Source of the DNA: Acanthaster planci
Lineage: Eukaryota > Echinodermata > Asteroidea > Valvatida > Acanthasteridae
Assembly: GCF_001949145.1 (NCBI RefSeq)
Contig: NW_019091369.1
Coordinates: forward strand, 4,129,812 to 4,193,811
DNA length: 64,000 bases
Direction: 5' to 3'
The position numbers were made by a program, and so were the translations under genes. Position 1 is the first letter of the stretch, and each line of letters begins with the position of its first letter. Under the pieces are notes generated by a model. The model was not told the origin of the DNA and did not search any database. It saw only the letters and a list, made by a program, of their open reading frames with translations. Shown piece after piece: positions 37,891 through 51,773 of this stretch.

Positions 37891-40004
37891 AACACCATTT
37901 GTATTTTTTTGGTTCAAAAGTGACTGATTTCGGTGTTTGTTATTCACTTCGGCTATCCTTTGATTTATTTGTTCGGTGTTTTGAGTGGACTTTTGGGAGG
38001 AAAATTAAGAAAACTGTTGTTCATTTCAACGGTCAGAATTGTTAGTAAAATCCCATAGTCCACAGGACGTTGCAGACAGCGAGCGTGTGTTGACAACGTA
38101 GGCGAGGCCTGCGGAACAAATTTATGAAAGATATGAACAGGCACTTTTTTCCCTAAAACGTGTTGATTTTTCACGGCCAAGAGTTGTGATTGGCAAATTT
38201 ACATTGAACCTCTTTCTTCAACAATAAAGCGCTGTACCCTGGAATTCTTGAATGTGATTCGTGCGCACGCCCCAATGTCACGGACGCCGTGGGGGGGGGG
38301 GGGAGTCTACACTTCGTCACATCAGTGCACATGTATCTACTCATTCTCAATCATTTGAGAAAAATTGTGATTACTACTGACTACCCTAGATAATGGGCAA
38401 GATGGAATAACTGCAGAAAAAGTAGGAGTTGAAACGTCTGGAAATTGGAATTTTTTATTACAAGAAACTGGACCCGATAGGCTAAGATTGGAGAGGGCCA
38501 TTGTACCGTACGAGGATCGAATCGGAAGTTTGGACCCCTCCATTATCTTGAGGGGTTATCGTGAGCTAGTGACAGTTTTCACCGTCCGTAAGAAAACTCG
38601 TTTTTTCATTCAGAGGATACAACTTAAAACCTACACAAATTCTTTTTAAGCCTATGAGTTACATTTAGGCACCGCTAATGCCAGTTTGTGTACATGAAAA
38701 TGGTCCAAGAAACTGGTGTTTTAAATGCTGTGAACAGTTGTGATTGCGAAAACGACAGCGCATTATCGTCAAGCTAATTTTTTTCGCAAAAAACAAAACA
38801 AAACAAAAACAAACAGCGTTCCGGTTGGGAAGATTTCAAAGACTGACTGACGCTTTTATTAACTTACTCTCAAGTGAGATAGTTACGATTATTCGCCGAT
38901 CCACAGTCCAGATCTTAAGGTTTATGAATTTTCATTCACATTTCTTAACTACGCTACACCTCGTGAATATGCATTTTACACGATACGCATGCGCATGTCG
39001 TCCTTTTCAATTCAGTGCATTCAAGTTTTCTCCATTTTAAACACATAATTAAGTAAGTAGCTTCCTAAATTAAGGTTGACATTTTTTACCTATAATTTTG
39101 AGTGCCATGTTGGCCAGCTTCATTGGCAGTATTTTGAACATTTATTTCTTAACGTATGACAAAAATAGGTGTTGCGCCTTGTGTTTATGTCACTCATTGT
39201 TTTTGTTGAAAACGTCGACGTTGTTTGTCAAGCCTAGGCCAAGGGTCTCAAGTAAGTTCCTTCCTACGTGATGCTTGTTCTTATAATTTATATATTTTTA
39301 AGTCGCTGCAGGCAGAGCAATAATCATTGCAATGAGGTATTACCGTTTCTCTTTTATGATTTACCTCTCAAGTGCAGTTTTCATTTCAAAGACGCCGAAC
39401 GCCGTGCCAGCTAGCCGGTTTTTAAATAGCATTACTCAGCCCAGGATTTGCACAAGCTTGATTTGCGATATAATACAACCCTCCAGGTTATCTTTTAATG
39501 TTGCAAAAAACAAAAGCGAGTGAGTCTCCTTTGGCCCCTTGAATTTCTCATTTACTACAAGAATCACGGATGTCTTTGTCAAAGTGTATGGACATGCATC
39601 GGCTCCAAACTACTTACTGGAGTGAGTTAATGTAGGCCCACTATGTCTATACAGGGAAAACATTTTTGCCAAGTGTTTTGTGCAGTCTTTGAATACAGGA
39701 TAAAAACATAATTAAACATGTAATGTTAGTTACGGATTTTTGATCATTCTGTTGACGAAACAACGGGGAAAACACTAAAAAGCAGACGAGTACCCGTCTA
39801 GCCTAGATTGAAGAAAAAGATAGGAATAGACCTATACTCTGAAGGGCAGTCTCTGTAAAATATAGAATGTCTGTAAGTCTTGCAAGTCACATGGAAAAAG
39901 TCCTTATAAAAAGGTGTTATTGGACGACTACATATTGTTCAATATGCAAACGAAGTATGCGCTGTACATGTAGGCTTGGCCTTGGACTCGTAATACTGTT
40001 AATG

Positions 40005-40290
40005 TGACGTCACTAGTGGCGGGAGATTTCTGAAAAGTCCTACAATGACGTAATGGCTGCATCTGAATCTGTTTAGAGCTAGGTCTCGGTCTTCTTTCCA
40101 TTGGAAATACGTTGAGACGCTCAGAAAACAGACCAAGCCGCAGCTCTGGAAGCCCCTTTTAGACAAGGGCTCAGTTTGGCCCTGCGTGTCAATCAGGAAA
40201 CCCGCCACGTTTTGCCATACAAACAAAATGGTACTACGACACTGTTCTGTCAAATTACTGGTAGCAGTGTGTGATTACCAGCGATGCATG
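40005..40290. repeat. Diverged dispersed repeat, copy 2
   Basis: Longer partner of the copy at 37719. The extra ~100 bases in the middle (40045-40185) have no counterpart in copy 1, so either copy 1 lost an internal segment or this copy gained one. Confidence 0.6.
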
Positions 40291-41596
40291 ATGCGTTTTA
40301 TGTGACAAGCATGCAACGCGTCCAGTATCAGATACATTGGTAGGAAATACATGTGCTGAATCGAAGTGTCATTGTTCCTTCATTTTTAAGATTCAGGTAA
40401 ATAGCTTAATCTAAGTTTCCTTTTTTTTAATCAATGAATTTTAGCTACTCTGTTAATGTAATTTGTATCATTGTATCCTAAATTTATGATGAGAAAATAC
40501 CTGCAACGTTACGATCTGTTGAGCACAAACATGGCAAATGTATGTAAGCCCTTTGCCATGGCCCAGGGCTTTGTTAATAGAAGCCAAGGTTGGCCATGCC
40601 TGGTCTGTTCCTTCCTCCATGGTTAGGTTAGTAAATGGCAAAGTCCACCGCATGAAATGGTGATCTTTCATGTTTTTGTGAATTGTTCATTTCTTTAAGT
40701 TACTGTATATGCATGATAGGCCTAGATCTGCAGATAAGGCCTATCACCATGGACATGGTCCCCAGCATGACCAGATCACTTATAATATGACTTACATGAG
40801 CTAATTCAGTATCGGTGACTATTTTGCAATTTTTTAAACACTAATTTATGAAACATTACCTCCATCCTCCTACCTACAAATCATTTTAGGTGTATTTGGA
40901 AGTTGAGCCTACATGTATTCGGATTCCACTTGACACCCTGTGCACAAACCCAACATGCCCAATGAGACTATTCCGAAAGTTTTCCCTCCGAAGTTGAAGT
41001 TTTCTTGACATTTTTGCTTTCTGATTGCCAGTAGGTCACTTTAGGAATAATTTATCGGCATCCTTGTATGGAACTCTTCCCCATGAAAGTGGTGCACGAG
41101 TACAGAATATTTTCTCGGCCTAGGTCTAATTCAAGTAGGCTACATAAAACAGGCCTAGGCCTACATCATCATGGCACACAGCCTACATTAACATTGTAAA
41201 TGTTCATTGGCAATTATGTTGATCTGAGTAACTAGCATGAAGGACTGACTCTATGAATTGCCTATTTTAACATATGGACATGGTTGTTGGACATGGTTGC
41301 TAACAATGTACAAATGGTAAAATAGGTGATTTGTAGAGTCGTAGTGACTCGGCCTACATTAATGCTTACCCCCAGGACTCTGGGGTTCATGATTTGCCAC
41401 ATTCCCACAAACGTACCTGTATGAGCACAGTGGACGACGAATCCCACAGTTCTGGGGATAATTGAAGGCCTTGTGAGTTTGGTGTGGAATAACTTCCAAC
41501 ATGAAAAAGGGGCACTCCCACCTCCCTCCTGTGAAACGTTGAAAATTTCACAACCTGTGATTCTCTTTAGTTCATTAGTTTGGTATTGCCTTGCAG

Positions 41597-41609
41597 CATC
41601 CAATCAAAC
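41597..41609 (+). other. 3' end of the 5' UTR in the first coding exon of SYNCRIP/HNRNPR
   Basis: A good acceptor (TATTGCCTTGCAG) ends at 41596, only 13 bases before the ATG. This indicates at least one upstream non-coding exon. I could not locate it. Confidence 0.6.
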
Positions 41610-44600
41610 ATGGCTGAGGCAAACGGAGATCAGATCCCTGAAGAGCAGCAGATGGATGAGGAGGTTCAAGGTGAGACTCAGGCTACAGATGAACCCATGG
41701 AGACAGAGACCCATGTCAGAACGGACAACTTTGACAAGTATCTTGGCATGGGCTTCTCGGAGAAAGTAGCAGAAAAGCTGGACCAAATAGTCACCATGGT
41801 CACAGACCTCACAAGCCGTAAGTTGTGTGTCTCAGTTTGTTATTCTTAAAAAAGATGGACATGTATTATCAAAATTAGTTTGAATTTCAGTAGTTAGGAA
41901 AGACAGTGATAATCTATTACTCCTATTACTGAGAATTTGAATTTGCTTGTTTAGAGAGTGAAGTACAAGAGGAGTTGTTAGATGACCGAGCTCTGGAAGC
42001 TCTGAAAGGACTTGATGACGAGAGTTCCATCGCAGTCCTCAAGCAGTTCAGTACCAGTGACCTCACACATGTCAACAACAAGAGCGCATTCATCTGTGGT
42101 GTCATCAAGACATTTAGACAGAAGAGCCAAAGACCGGGTGGTGCACCAGCGCCTGATGAGCACAAAGGACCTGACGAAGCTAAGATAAAGGTAGTCAATG
42201 TGACTTTGTCTTCATTAACTGTATGTTACATGTGTAAAGGCTAAAACGAAGAACTCTGCTTGCGGTTCCCGAACTGACCCTATTTTTACTGCAGGACCCC
42301 AATTTTTTTTCAGCAAGTTGTAAGAAAAAACCTGTTTTCTTTTGTGCCTTGAAGAAATGTTTCTCAGTAACCTTTCTACCTCAGAAATGCATGTATTTAT
42401 TTTTGTGTGTACTTGCATTTGCTATTTTTAAGGAGAAACTTATGTTTTTACAAGTTCCCTTCCTGTTTTGCTATTGTGTTGAAAACGTGTAATGATCAAG
42501 AAAACAATGATGCTCTGATGTTACTGAATCTGTTTTGAGGTTGTACTGTAAGTACTTGAAACAAGTATGTTTCCACAGAATTTGTGCCACGACACAAGGT
42601 TCATTGCCCTCCCTACAAATGTATCACACACGCTTACCATGTGATACATGTATGTGGACATTGTTGGCCAGTTTCATGTCGTGACAAGCATTGTGCATAG
42701 TGGTGTGTGTGACCTTAACTAACCTTAGCCCACTAGGGCCTTTTTACTATCCTCAATCCTCTAAAACCGCCCGAAGGATTTTGGAGGATCAAGGTGGGTT
42801 AAGGTGAATGCTCCATTATTTTTTAAGAATTATCAACTGAATTTTTTTACATTAGCCCTAACCCCCCAAGGGTTGCTGGCCCTACCTTCCCCATTCACAC
42901 AAAGTTAAACNNNNNNNNNNNNNNNNNNNNNNNNNNNNNNNNNNNNNNNNNNNNNNNNNNNNNNNNNNNNNNNNNNNNNNNNNNNNNNNNNNNNNNNNNN
43001 NNNNCTTTTTGTGGCTTTTTTTTTTAAGTATTCAAGCTTAAGGGGAAATAATCCAGACTGAAATTTTCATAAATGAATACCTTATTCAAACAGCACAAAA
43101 ATCGGAAGAAGAAATACATTGCACATTTTTTTGGCCGCTAAGCTTTGTCAAGCTAAGAGGCTAAGCAAATTGACCCTCCTGTGTCCCTGGCAACTCTTGC
43201 CACAGATAAATTCAACGAGAGCTAAAAGAGTGGGGTTCAATCACAATGTACTTTATCTTTTGACCTACAGGAAATGTTGGAGAGGACAGGTTACTCGCTA
43301 GATGTTACCACAGGACAGAGGAAATATGGTGGGCCACCCCCTAACTGGGAAGGGGATGCACCTGGTGCTGGATGTGAGGTGAGGGCAGGGGCTGGATTCT
43401 CAGAGTCTGTACATGGTTGTTAGAGGGTTGCCAAAACCTGTTTTCCCCCACACCCTGTGCTATTTGACTGCATGTTGCATATGAAGTAACGTCTTATTGA
43501 AAGAACACACTCATTTCCTGTTGTGTCATGTCTTGAAATTGGCCTCGTTAGTTGGACTTTGATAGTTGAACAGGTTCAGTTAACCTGTGCTGTTGTGTGT
43601 TCTCTTGGATTCAGTTAGTGACAAACTGCACTATTTTTGCTGTCACTGTTTCATTTCTTGCAGTTTTAGAACTCAGGAGACGTCCTACTTCAGGGTTACT
43701 GAATCCTGTTATTTTATTTTACAGTGTTTCTACCAAGTCAAAAGACGTAAATATGTTGTTTTTCTCCTCTTGTGCAAAGGTGTTCATTGGCAAAATCCCC
43801 AAGGATACTTTTGAAGATGTCTTGGTCCCCCTCATTGAGAAGTGCGGTAGGATTTACGATTTCAGGTTGATGATGGATCCTATGTCTGGTCTGAACAGAG
43901 GGTACGCATTTGCCACATTCTGCACCCAGGAGGGGGCGAAGGAGTGCGTGAAGCAGGTTTGCCAGCATTCGTTTGTCATCTTACAGGCTCAAGTGACAAA
44001 ACTTTCTGTGAAACAAGCTTTACTTGATACAGATGTTCTCTTTTTCATGATGGCGATAATCCTAGTTTTGACCCCAGTGAACAAGAGAGATTGTTATTCA
44101 GAAAGGATTTGCTGGATAGACTACAGCATTTTGCAGAAACAGGGGTGTCTGAAGATTTGATTATGAAATACTTAAAAAAAAATTGTCACTACATTAGCAT
44201 AAAGACCAACTTTTAAACACCTGTTAATTTAGCTGGATGGAGGAAGCTTAGGAACGAGCTGTAACATCTCAATTCCTAAGAGGCGGCTGTTCGTTGGTTC
44301 AGTCCCCAAGAACAAGACGAAGCAAGAAATCAAAGAAGAATTTGAGAAGGTGACCGGTAAGTACACCAGTAGACGCTATATTTCCCCCTCAAAGTTTATT
44401 TCAGTCCTTCATTTGAAGTAAAGCGTATCGTAAATAATATACTTATTGCTGCTGTGAGAAAGGGAAAGAAATTAAAATAATACAGAACTTCGTGACAGCA
44501 AATGAACACATAGTGTCTGCTCCAGCAAATATCTTGAAAATCAACTTTTATTTGATGAGAGCTTTGTCTTGGAGCTTTCAAGCTTTTCACTGAGAAGGTT

Positions 44601-46606
44601 GCAAGTTTAAGGTTTTGCGGAAGGACCATGCAAGGATTACTCATATGAATATGTGTGGTTCTGAAAACTTGCCATAACTCGACAAGATGTCTGTTCTTCA
44701 TGCACTGTAAGTGGATTAACATGTTGTTAAGTTACAGGTTGTAGGATAATAGTTTGGATGTAGGGGAACATATCTCATATTTAACCATCTCTGACTTTTT
44801 CTGTCAGCTGGATTGGTGGATGTCATCATCTACCATGGGGAAGACAAAACAAAAAACCGTGGCTTTGCTTTCCTTGAGTATGACAGCCATCGCTCAGCAA
44901 GCCTTGCTCGCCGTCAGTTGATGAGTGGCAAGGTCCGTGTCTGGAACAACCTCACAGTCACAGTGGACTGGGCAGACCCTGTCTCAGAACCAGATGAAGA
45001 AACCATGTCCAAGGTGTGTTGAAAATGTTCTCTTAAGGGAAAAGCAGAGTAATTTCTCAAAGGGAAATTTGATTAAAAGGAAATCATATTAATGACTGTA
45101 ACCAAGGCTTGTGGTTGTTTTGTCAGGTGAAAGTGGCTTATGTCCGCAACTTGGCTCCTGAAGCCACAGAAGAAGTCATCCAGGAACACTTTAAACAGTA
45201 CGGTGAAATTGAGAAGGTCAAGAAGATGAAGGACTATTGTTTCATACACTTCACTGAGAGGGAATATGCCTTGAAGGTGAGCTCCTTGAAGCTAATGTAC
45301 AATGTTCAGTGCTCCAGATGAGAACTTAATAGCTGCTCAACCGACCCCAACCAAGATTTGTTTTTCCTTTTTGAAATGAACTATTAGATTCATCCTCGTT
45401 TTGTTCTTCCCATTGAAAGGCTAAATGGGACAGTAACACTCGACATCGCTTTTCTTCATGAGATAAATATTAAAAACATGTTGCTGTGATTCTTTGTTCA
45501 TTTTTCAGGCTATTGAAGAGACGAATGGGACAACATTCCATGGACTAGAGATTGAAGCCTCGCTTGCCAAACCACGCCAAGAGAATATAAAGAAAAAACA
45601 ACGACAAATGAAACAACAGCAGGGCTACCAAGGAGGAAGGTCAGTGGAGGTCCCTTATCTCGCATTGGACCTAGTTGTAGAAATGAGCATTTACTTCAAA
45701 ATGAGGTTTTCCTCGATAGAATGCTGTGAGATACACTGTACAGAGTTCTTGTAAAACTAACTGTCCAAAATTATCAGATTTTGTACTTGTCTGTGCAAAT
45801 CAAGCTCTGCTAAAATAAGTTTTAAGATAAGTGGTTAAAGGTTAAAGGTCATGGTCAAGTGCATTGAGTATCCAGGGCTATTAGAGCCAAAACGGGAAGA
45901 ATTTGTGCTTTTCCAAAGGATAAATTTTTTGTCTGGTGATATGGAAACAAGGACGCTAAATGTCCGGAGTCATGTTGAATGCAAGTCTTTTGTTTGAATG
46001 ACCAGGTACTATGATGACTTCTATGGTCCAATGCGTGGTGGTCGTGGGCGTGGTGGCCTTCGTGGACGAGGTGGTTTTGACCGTGGTGAGAGAGGATACC
46101 GTGACTTTGGTTACGGTGGTGGTTATGACGAGGGCTACTATGGTGGCTACCCTGGTGGCTATGATGATCCTTTCAACTATGAAGGCTACTATGGCAGTGG
46201 GTATGATGGCTTTGGTTATGGTGGGCGTGGGCAAGGCATGGGACCACGTGGGCGTGGTGGTCCACGAGGTGGGCGTGGTGGCATGGGAGGACCGCGTGGA
46301 GGACCTGCCATTCGGGCTGGACCCCGTGGTGGCCGAGCTCGAGGGGGTCAACAGCAACAGCGAGGTGGACGTGGCGGCAGCGGCAACCGTGGTGGGCGTG
46401 GTGGAAATCGAGGCGGCAATGTGAGTGGCAAGAGGAAGTTTGAGGGGCAGCAACCTGGTGACACTAAGCGACGCAACACCCAGGGCGGCTGGGGTGTCCA
46501 ACCCATTGCTCAGCAACCTCTCGGGGAATACTCGGCATCCTATGACTACAACCAGAGTTACGGCGACCAGTCCTGGTCACAAGATAACTACGGGTCCGGC
46601 TTCTAG
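41610..46606 (+). CDS. SYNCRIP: hnRNP Q/R (SYNCRIP/HNRNPR orthologue), nine coding exons, 646 aa
   Basis: RNA-binding protein of splicing, mRNA stability, transport and translation. Exons: 41610-41817, 41955-42190, 43271-43378, 43780-43956, 44233-44356, 44808-45013, 45127-45276, 45509-45639, 46006-46606; all GT/AG and in phase. Residues 1-~150 are the acidic N-terminal unit ([36 protein letters not shown]). A linker contains [17 protein letters not shown]1 is 185-~260 ([14 protein letters not shown]), RRM2 ~262-341 ([15 protein letters not shown]), RRM3 ~355-425 (VAYVRNL; DYCFIHF). From 447 the C-terminus is RGG/YGG-rich ([11 protein letters not shown]), then GKRKFEG, KRR and [12 protein letters not shown], all matching the vertebrate proteins (623-633 aa). 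It most likely represents the single gene from before the vertebrate SYNCRIP/HNRNPR split. The 94-base assembly gap is in intron 2 and does not touch coding sequence. AATAAA hexamers at 47178, 47223 and 47509 are possible 3' ends. Confidence 0.97.
42911..43004. other. Assembly gap (94 N)
   Basis: Run of N inside SYNCRIP/HNRNPR intron 2. Flanking exons are intact and in phase, so no coding exon expected from the family is missing. Confidence 0.99.
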
Positions 46607-47177
46607 ACATGACCCTTCCATGCCTGACCCCTTCCATTTGGTGGAAATAATTGCCATTCTGTCTCCATCTGGAGGTTAATCAAGCCAAGGTGAATACAGA
46701 ATCATCTTGCGTCACTATTGTGGCTTCCCTCAATATCATTTATCCATTACCCCATTCCCACCAAAAAGGAAACAAAAATCTCTTGTATATAGACCTTTCC
46801 AAATGTCATTTGGAATTCTAAGTTACCACTTGAATCACCGAACTATGACAAGTTGGAAATACATAACTGTTTAAAGCCATGTTTAGCCTACCATGACCTG
46901 CACACCTACGTAGTTTTTTGGTTGTCGATATTGAAGCTATTGTGAGACGGTTTTAATCATTTACATGGAAGAAAATGTTTTTTAGCTTTAGATCTAAATA
47001 ATCGTGCTCTTTTTATATTTTAAAATGAAAGTCGTGTGGCACAGCTAAAATTACTAAAAAAATTGTTTCTGTAGATGTTGTAGATTGTTCATTCTCATAA
47101 ATGTTTCATCATCAAGTATGTTGACAATTTTGTTCTGGTTTTGAAAAAGGCTTGATTTCAAGTGGGAACAAGAAGAA

Positions 47178-47183
47178 AATAAA
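47178..47183 (+). terminator. Candidate SYNCRIP/HNRNPR polyadenylation signal
   Basis: First canonical AATAAA after the stop codon, giving a ~570-base 3' UTR. Two more follow at 47223 and 47509. Alternative 3' ends are likely but unproven. Confidence 0.4.
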
Positions 47184-50100
47184 AGCACTTCAAAACTAAG
47201 TTGCAGAATTCCAAATAGAAGAAATAAACCGAAACACATGCAAATTGTCTTATTCATTTGCTGGTCACCACGTTGGAAAGTAAAGACGTACCCGTGTGGT
47301 CATAGTACTCTCTCCCATTCCCCCTTGTAATTCAAAAGAACTTTTACTCCCTTCGTTTGGTGGTAAGTATGATAGTCTCAATTTTGTTTAGTAACCCAGA
47401 AGTGGTAAGTATGTTTGAAACTGGGAAATGCTTACTTTCTTAATTTGATGGCACATTTGTCAGAGTCGGTTGATTTTTGATTTAATTTCATCATGCATTG
47501 TGACAAAAAATAAAAGAAACCGTGTTCAAGTGAAACTCATTAATCCATTGTTTGGTTCGTACTTGATGCTGATCTATTTCCCAAGAACCTGAATGTTTCA
47601 TCGCATGCTTATTTCATTTTATGTTGTTTATGCACTTGGCATGTATAGAAACCCTTGTTTGAAATCGCAGTTGGTTTTCATTGAGGTTAAACATCCTAAT
47701 TTTTTTCCAAATGGTTGATTGTGCTTGAATTTACAAAGAACAGGCGTCGTTGAACGGACTGGTTTTTTTTGTTAAGTTGATTAAGGGGGAAAAGACATCG
47801 TATATAACACTTGACTCTCCATTGGTAAGCTCAGTCAGATGCTTCATCGCGTTTCCCCTCAAGAAAAAGCTCGGGAGCCTGCAGGCACGTGCGGCTATGT
47901 ATATAAACATTACAAAACAGTGCATGGCTCCTTACCTAAAAACCATTCAACTCCAAATCTTCAAGCACTGTTCTAAGAATCGAGCTGTTGTTAATCTCTT
48001 TAGAGGATTAAGGGCAGTTTTTCAACATCAATGGTGTAGAAGTAGGTTGCATGGCAAAAGTTGATTCTAGACAGCGGCAAGGTGTTGCACGGTGCACGTT
48101 AACATCTAGTGGTCCATTGCGTTTCATCGTTCAATTTAGTCACAATTATATGTTTATTGATATACATGCACGCCCGCATTTTTGTATATCAGAATTGTCG
48201 CTGTATGCTGTAGTGTCTTTGTACTAATGGTATTTTCTTTTTCTCTTCTCTCCTTCACCCCTTCCCCTCATTCCAACAAAGTTATTCCAGATAAGAAAAC
48301 TTAAGATTTCCTTAAAGGAATTTCTGAAAAGAAAGAAGGAATCTTGTTCAAAAGGTGCAATATTTTTTAACAATCTGCTGTCTTGTCAGTCATAAATTAT
48401 GACTGTTTTTATATGTATCTGATTGCAGAAAAAAATCTGCAAGTTTGCATATGGTTTGTATTTGGTGTTATGATTTTTGGAGAATGAAGAAACGTGAAAA
48501 GTCCATGGTCATCCAAAAAGGAAAGTGTTAGCAGTCCTGACATGCAGTGAGGCAACTGATGCCACAGTACTTTCAAGAAATGTGATTTACTGGAAAGAGA
48601 CGATACTTTTGAAGGAACCAGAGACTACATCAAAACACCAGAATTAATTTCCTGGTTGTTTTTTCATTTGCTGGGCTGAAATTCATCGATGGCCCAAGTA
48701 CTGAAAATACAGAGCTGTCTGTATCATGAAAAAAGATATGAAGAAGCCAAGAAAGCCCTTGCCACTTAACAGGCTTGCGACCGACAGAGAGGATGGACTG
48801 ACGGGGTGATGAGATGACATCTGAAGTCGGCAACTTTGAAGACGTCTTCTGGACTACTTTACCTCTTGAATATTTTGCACAATGCTTCTCCACTCAACCT
48901 TTGTGGCACAAATCCAAATTCTCTGTATGTTTACTCCGATGCTTTTAAAGACGTTCTGAGAGTTGGACTTGGCAAAGCAAGAAATGCAGTACCTGAAATG
49001 ACAGCTTTGCCAGTTTTCTGGAGATGTGGAGAAGCTGAACAAAGTGTGATTCCAAACATGATCCTCTGAAGTGAAAGATTTGTGTTCCGTTTTGTGAGCA
49101 TTTGCTGCCAGATCAGTTGAAACATTCACAAATGTTGAAAAACAGAAAAAAACGAGCTGGCTGAGAAGTATCCAGAAGGAATATAGTTATTGTCTCCAGC
49201 GAACTTGAACCGAACAAAACTGCAGATGACATTGTCCACAAGTTTCCTGTGGAATTGAAGCTTTTTTAAAAAAAAAATTAATCCACACCCAGTGGAAGTC
49301 TTTTTAATGATCTGGTCAGGCTGGTCGTGATTTTGTCTTTTGAGGGATGGGGGCAGCACCGTCGCCCGCTTCAGACATTAAGGGGGGCCACAGTATCAGC
49401 CAGGGGGACCACATCACAATTTTCATACTCGTGCTTTTCACTGATTGGGGCTGGTTTCCCGCTGGGAGGCTCCCTGCCCCCTTGGCGACGGACACGGGTG
49501 GGATGGGGGAAGGTCACTCTTCAGCTGTTACAGAAGCTGCCGCTTTCTGTATAGCAGTTGGCTTGTGAAAAGACTTGGAAAATACTGTAAACCATTTGAC
49601 TGGGTGGGGCAGGAGTTTCTGAGAAATGGTTGGTACAAGAACCTTGCGTTGTCCTTTTTGGATGGGTAGGCCATGGATCGAGTGATGCGAATGGAGTTAA
49701 ACATGCATGCACCTTTTCATTTACTGTATGTTTTATTATTTGCTTATTCCGAGTTTTAGCCAAGCGAAACATTTTAGCCGAATGATGGAGGTACAATGTA
49801 CATGACTTCGAACATTGTTATTGGGGGCGGAGTACCGATGTGAAGAATGTGGTATTTGTGCCTGAAAGTTTCGATTTCTGTACTGAAAATTATAATGTGC
49901 TAAAATTCTTTGCGAGGCACCTCGAGTTCTTGAATCTGATCAATATCAAATGGGAAAGACCAAAATATCTTTTAAAGGCTGTACATAATGTGACTGCCTT
50001 TATATCTGAAAGGTAAGTTATGTACATGTAGTCGGAGTTGGGGGGGTGCGGGAGAAGGGAAAGTTGGAATTTTCAAGATGTACGTCCTTATGAGTTCAGC

Positions 50101-50890
50101 TTCAAACTATGCTGTCTTTGACCTCGCATTTGAGCTGCAGAATGTAAGTTGAAGTGAGGGTGTCGGAACATATGAAAAGATCACTGCTCGGTATTAGTTT
50201 TCACCAATAACAAGACGATTGTAAGAACAATGGCGCTCTTCGCTATTACTTATATCAATGAAAATGTACAGGGGTGAAATTAAGAAGTCGCCATTTTGGC
50301 TTGGTGCCTGTAAACGGACGTATTAAAGGCAGAAAAGGAGGTTCAGAAAACAAAAATAAAGGAACGAAAACTTTTATTAAATTTTTGAACTGAATGGAAC
50401 AAAGGTAATGCCAGAACAATCAAAGTGCAGACTTTAATAAGCTAACGGGGAAGAGGATTCTAACCTGAATGAACCGCACTCAAAGGTTTCACAACCCCTG
50501 GTAAAGACAAAATCTTTTTTTCCTAATACCTCTCTACCTAATAACTAACAGGAACGCCAAAGCAGGCTTGTCACAATTGAGAATGAACTTTTGGGCCAAA
50601 GTTTGTTGAACCGGGAACGGGTTTTCCCCTATTGTGAACGTCTGTAGAATTGAATATGCATTTGGTAGCTTTTTACATGTACTTGAAAGTTGCTCTTTAA
50701 ATTTAGCTATTGGTCACACTCTAACAGCAGCTTTAGTAGTGCATTTACGACTAAAATATCTCGCTTCTCAAACCTAAGCCTTACAAATAAAATATACAAA
50801 TATGCGATTGAACAATTTTTATGACATCAATACAGTAATCGGAAGATATCACGAAAAAAAAAAGTCTTTAGCCTTTTCAAATGCATGTAC

Positions 50891-51044
50891 GTGCGCCTCC
50901 AAGAGTTTGCAACGAGTTTGCCAATCACAACGCGCGAAATCTGTCGACGCTTTCTAAAAGCCCTTCGGGTCGACTGATTTCGTGCATCGTGATTGGCCAA
51001 CGAGTTGCAAACTCTTAAAGGCGCACTGTTGTGAATCGCCCGTA
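50891..51044. mobile_element. Palindromic MITE, copy 1
   Basis: The right half is nearly the reverse complement of the left: GCGCCTCCAAGAGTTTGCAAC at the left against GTTGCAAACTCTTAAAGGCGC at the right, with CCAATCAC/GTGATTGG and GTCGAC inside each arm. The same element occurs at 60179-60328 and as a half copy at 62701-62794. Length and terminal inverted repeats fit a non-autonomous DNA transposon; the autonomous partner is unknown. Confidence 0.8.
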
Positions 51045-51711
51045 TTATGGACAGCCTCCAATGAATCCTTAAATTATCAGAACATAAAAATTCAACGACA
51101 TACATGTATGCCAACTTTCATTTGAGGAAAACTCGCCCATTCAGTCCACCATACACCTTGCCTGTGTATATGTACGTCATACTACCAGTGGCGTATAAAC
51201 TGGGAACCTTTTTCAGGAGGCACCCCCATTTTCTCAAAAGGGTGGGGGTCTTTATGGTTTGGTCAGACTTAAAGCGCTACCCACAGTTTTTGGACTAACA
51301 AAATATTTGTTCTCTGATTTCGTTGGGGGGAGGTTTGCACAATGGCTCCTGTTAATATTATTACGGCACTTTGTGCCGTGTCCGAATACACATATATTTG
51401 TTAGTTCCCGTACAATCTATCAGCTTGGTGACCAGCAAACACAGTTATGCCCAAATCTGAGCAGTACTGAGATTTCAAGAAAGACGCACACCAGTCTGAC
51501 AGTTGATTTCAAAATTCTCGGCACGTTTTAAGCGGATGATTTTTTTTTACTCTAACACTGAATACACACTCTACACACTCTTAAACCTGTAAAACTACAT
51601 TTCTAAACTACAAACTGAAGCTAGACTGCCAACATAATCTTACATCCTGAAAATTTTGCATTAAAAAGTAATCATAACTTGAATCATTTAGATTGGCAAC
51701 CGACAAGGAAT

Positions 51712-51717
51712 TTTATT
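51712..51717 (-). terminator. Candidate SRRM1 polyadenylation signal
   Basis: AATAAA on the minus strand about 57 bases after the SRRM1 stop codon. It would give an unusually short 3' UTR but is the first canonical hexamer. Confidence 0.45.
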
Positions 51718-51773
51718 TTGATTGGCCATTGTGTACATATTTTAACTGCATGTAGTAGACCTGTGGACCTAAC

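Larger units (their letters stand above)
35772..41596. other. Gene-free interval between the GPCR and SYNCRIP/HNRNPR
   Basis: The left part should contain the GPCR promoter and the right part the hnRNP promoter and non-coding first exon(s). Simple repeats: GATG/GATA tetranucleotides at 36606-36632, (AAAC)n at about 36877-36908 and a run of 13 G at 38291-38303. A diverged dispersed repeat pair is at 37719-37890 and 40005-40290. No coding gene seen. Confidence 0.5.
46607..51711. other. Interval between the convergent SYNCRIP/HNRNPR and SRRM1 genes
   Basis: Holds the hnRNP 3' UTR at its left end and one palindromic MITE copy (50891-51044) near its right end. Open frames here are short, lack family content and show no consistent splicing. 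A long or alternative hnRNP 3' UTR may cover part of it. Confidence 0.5.
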
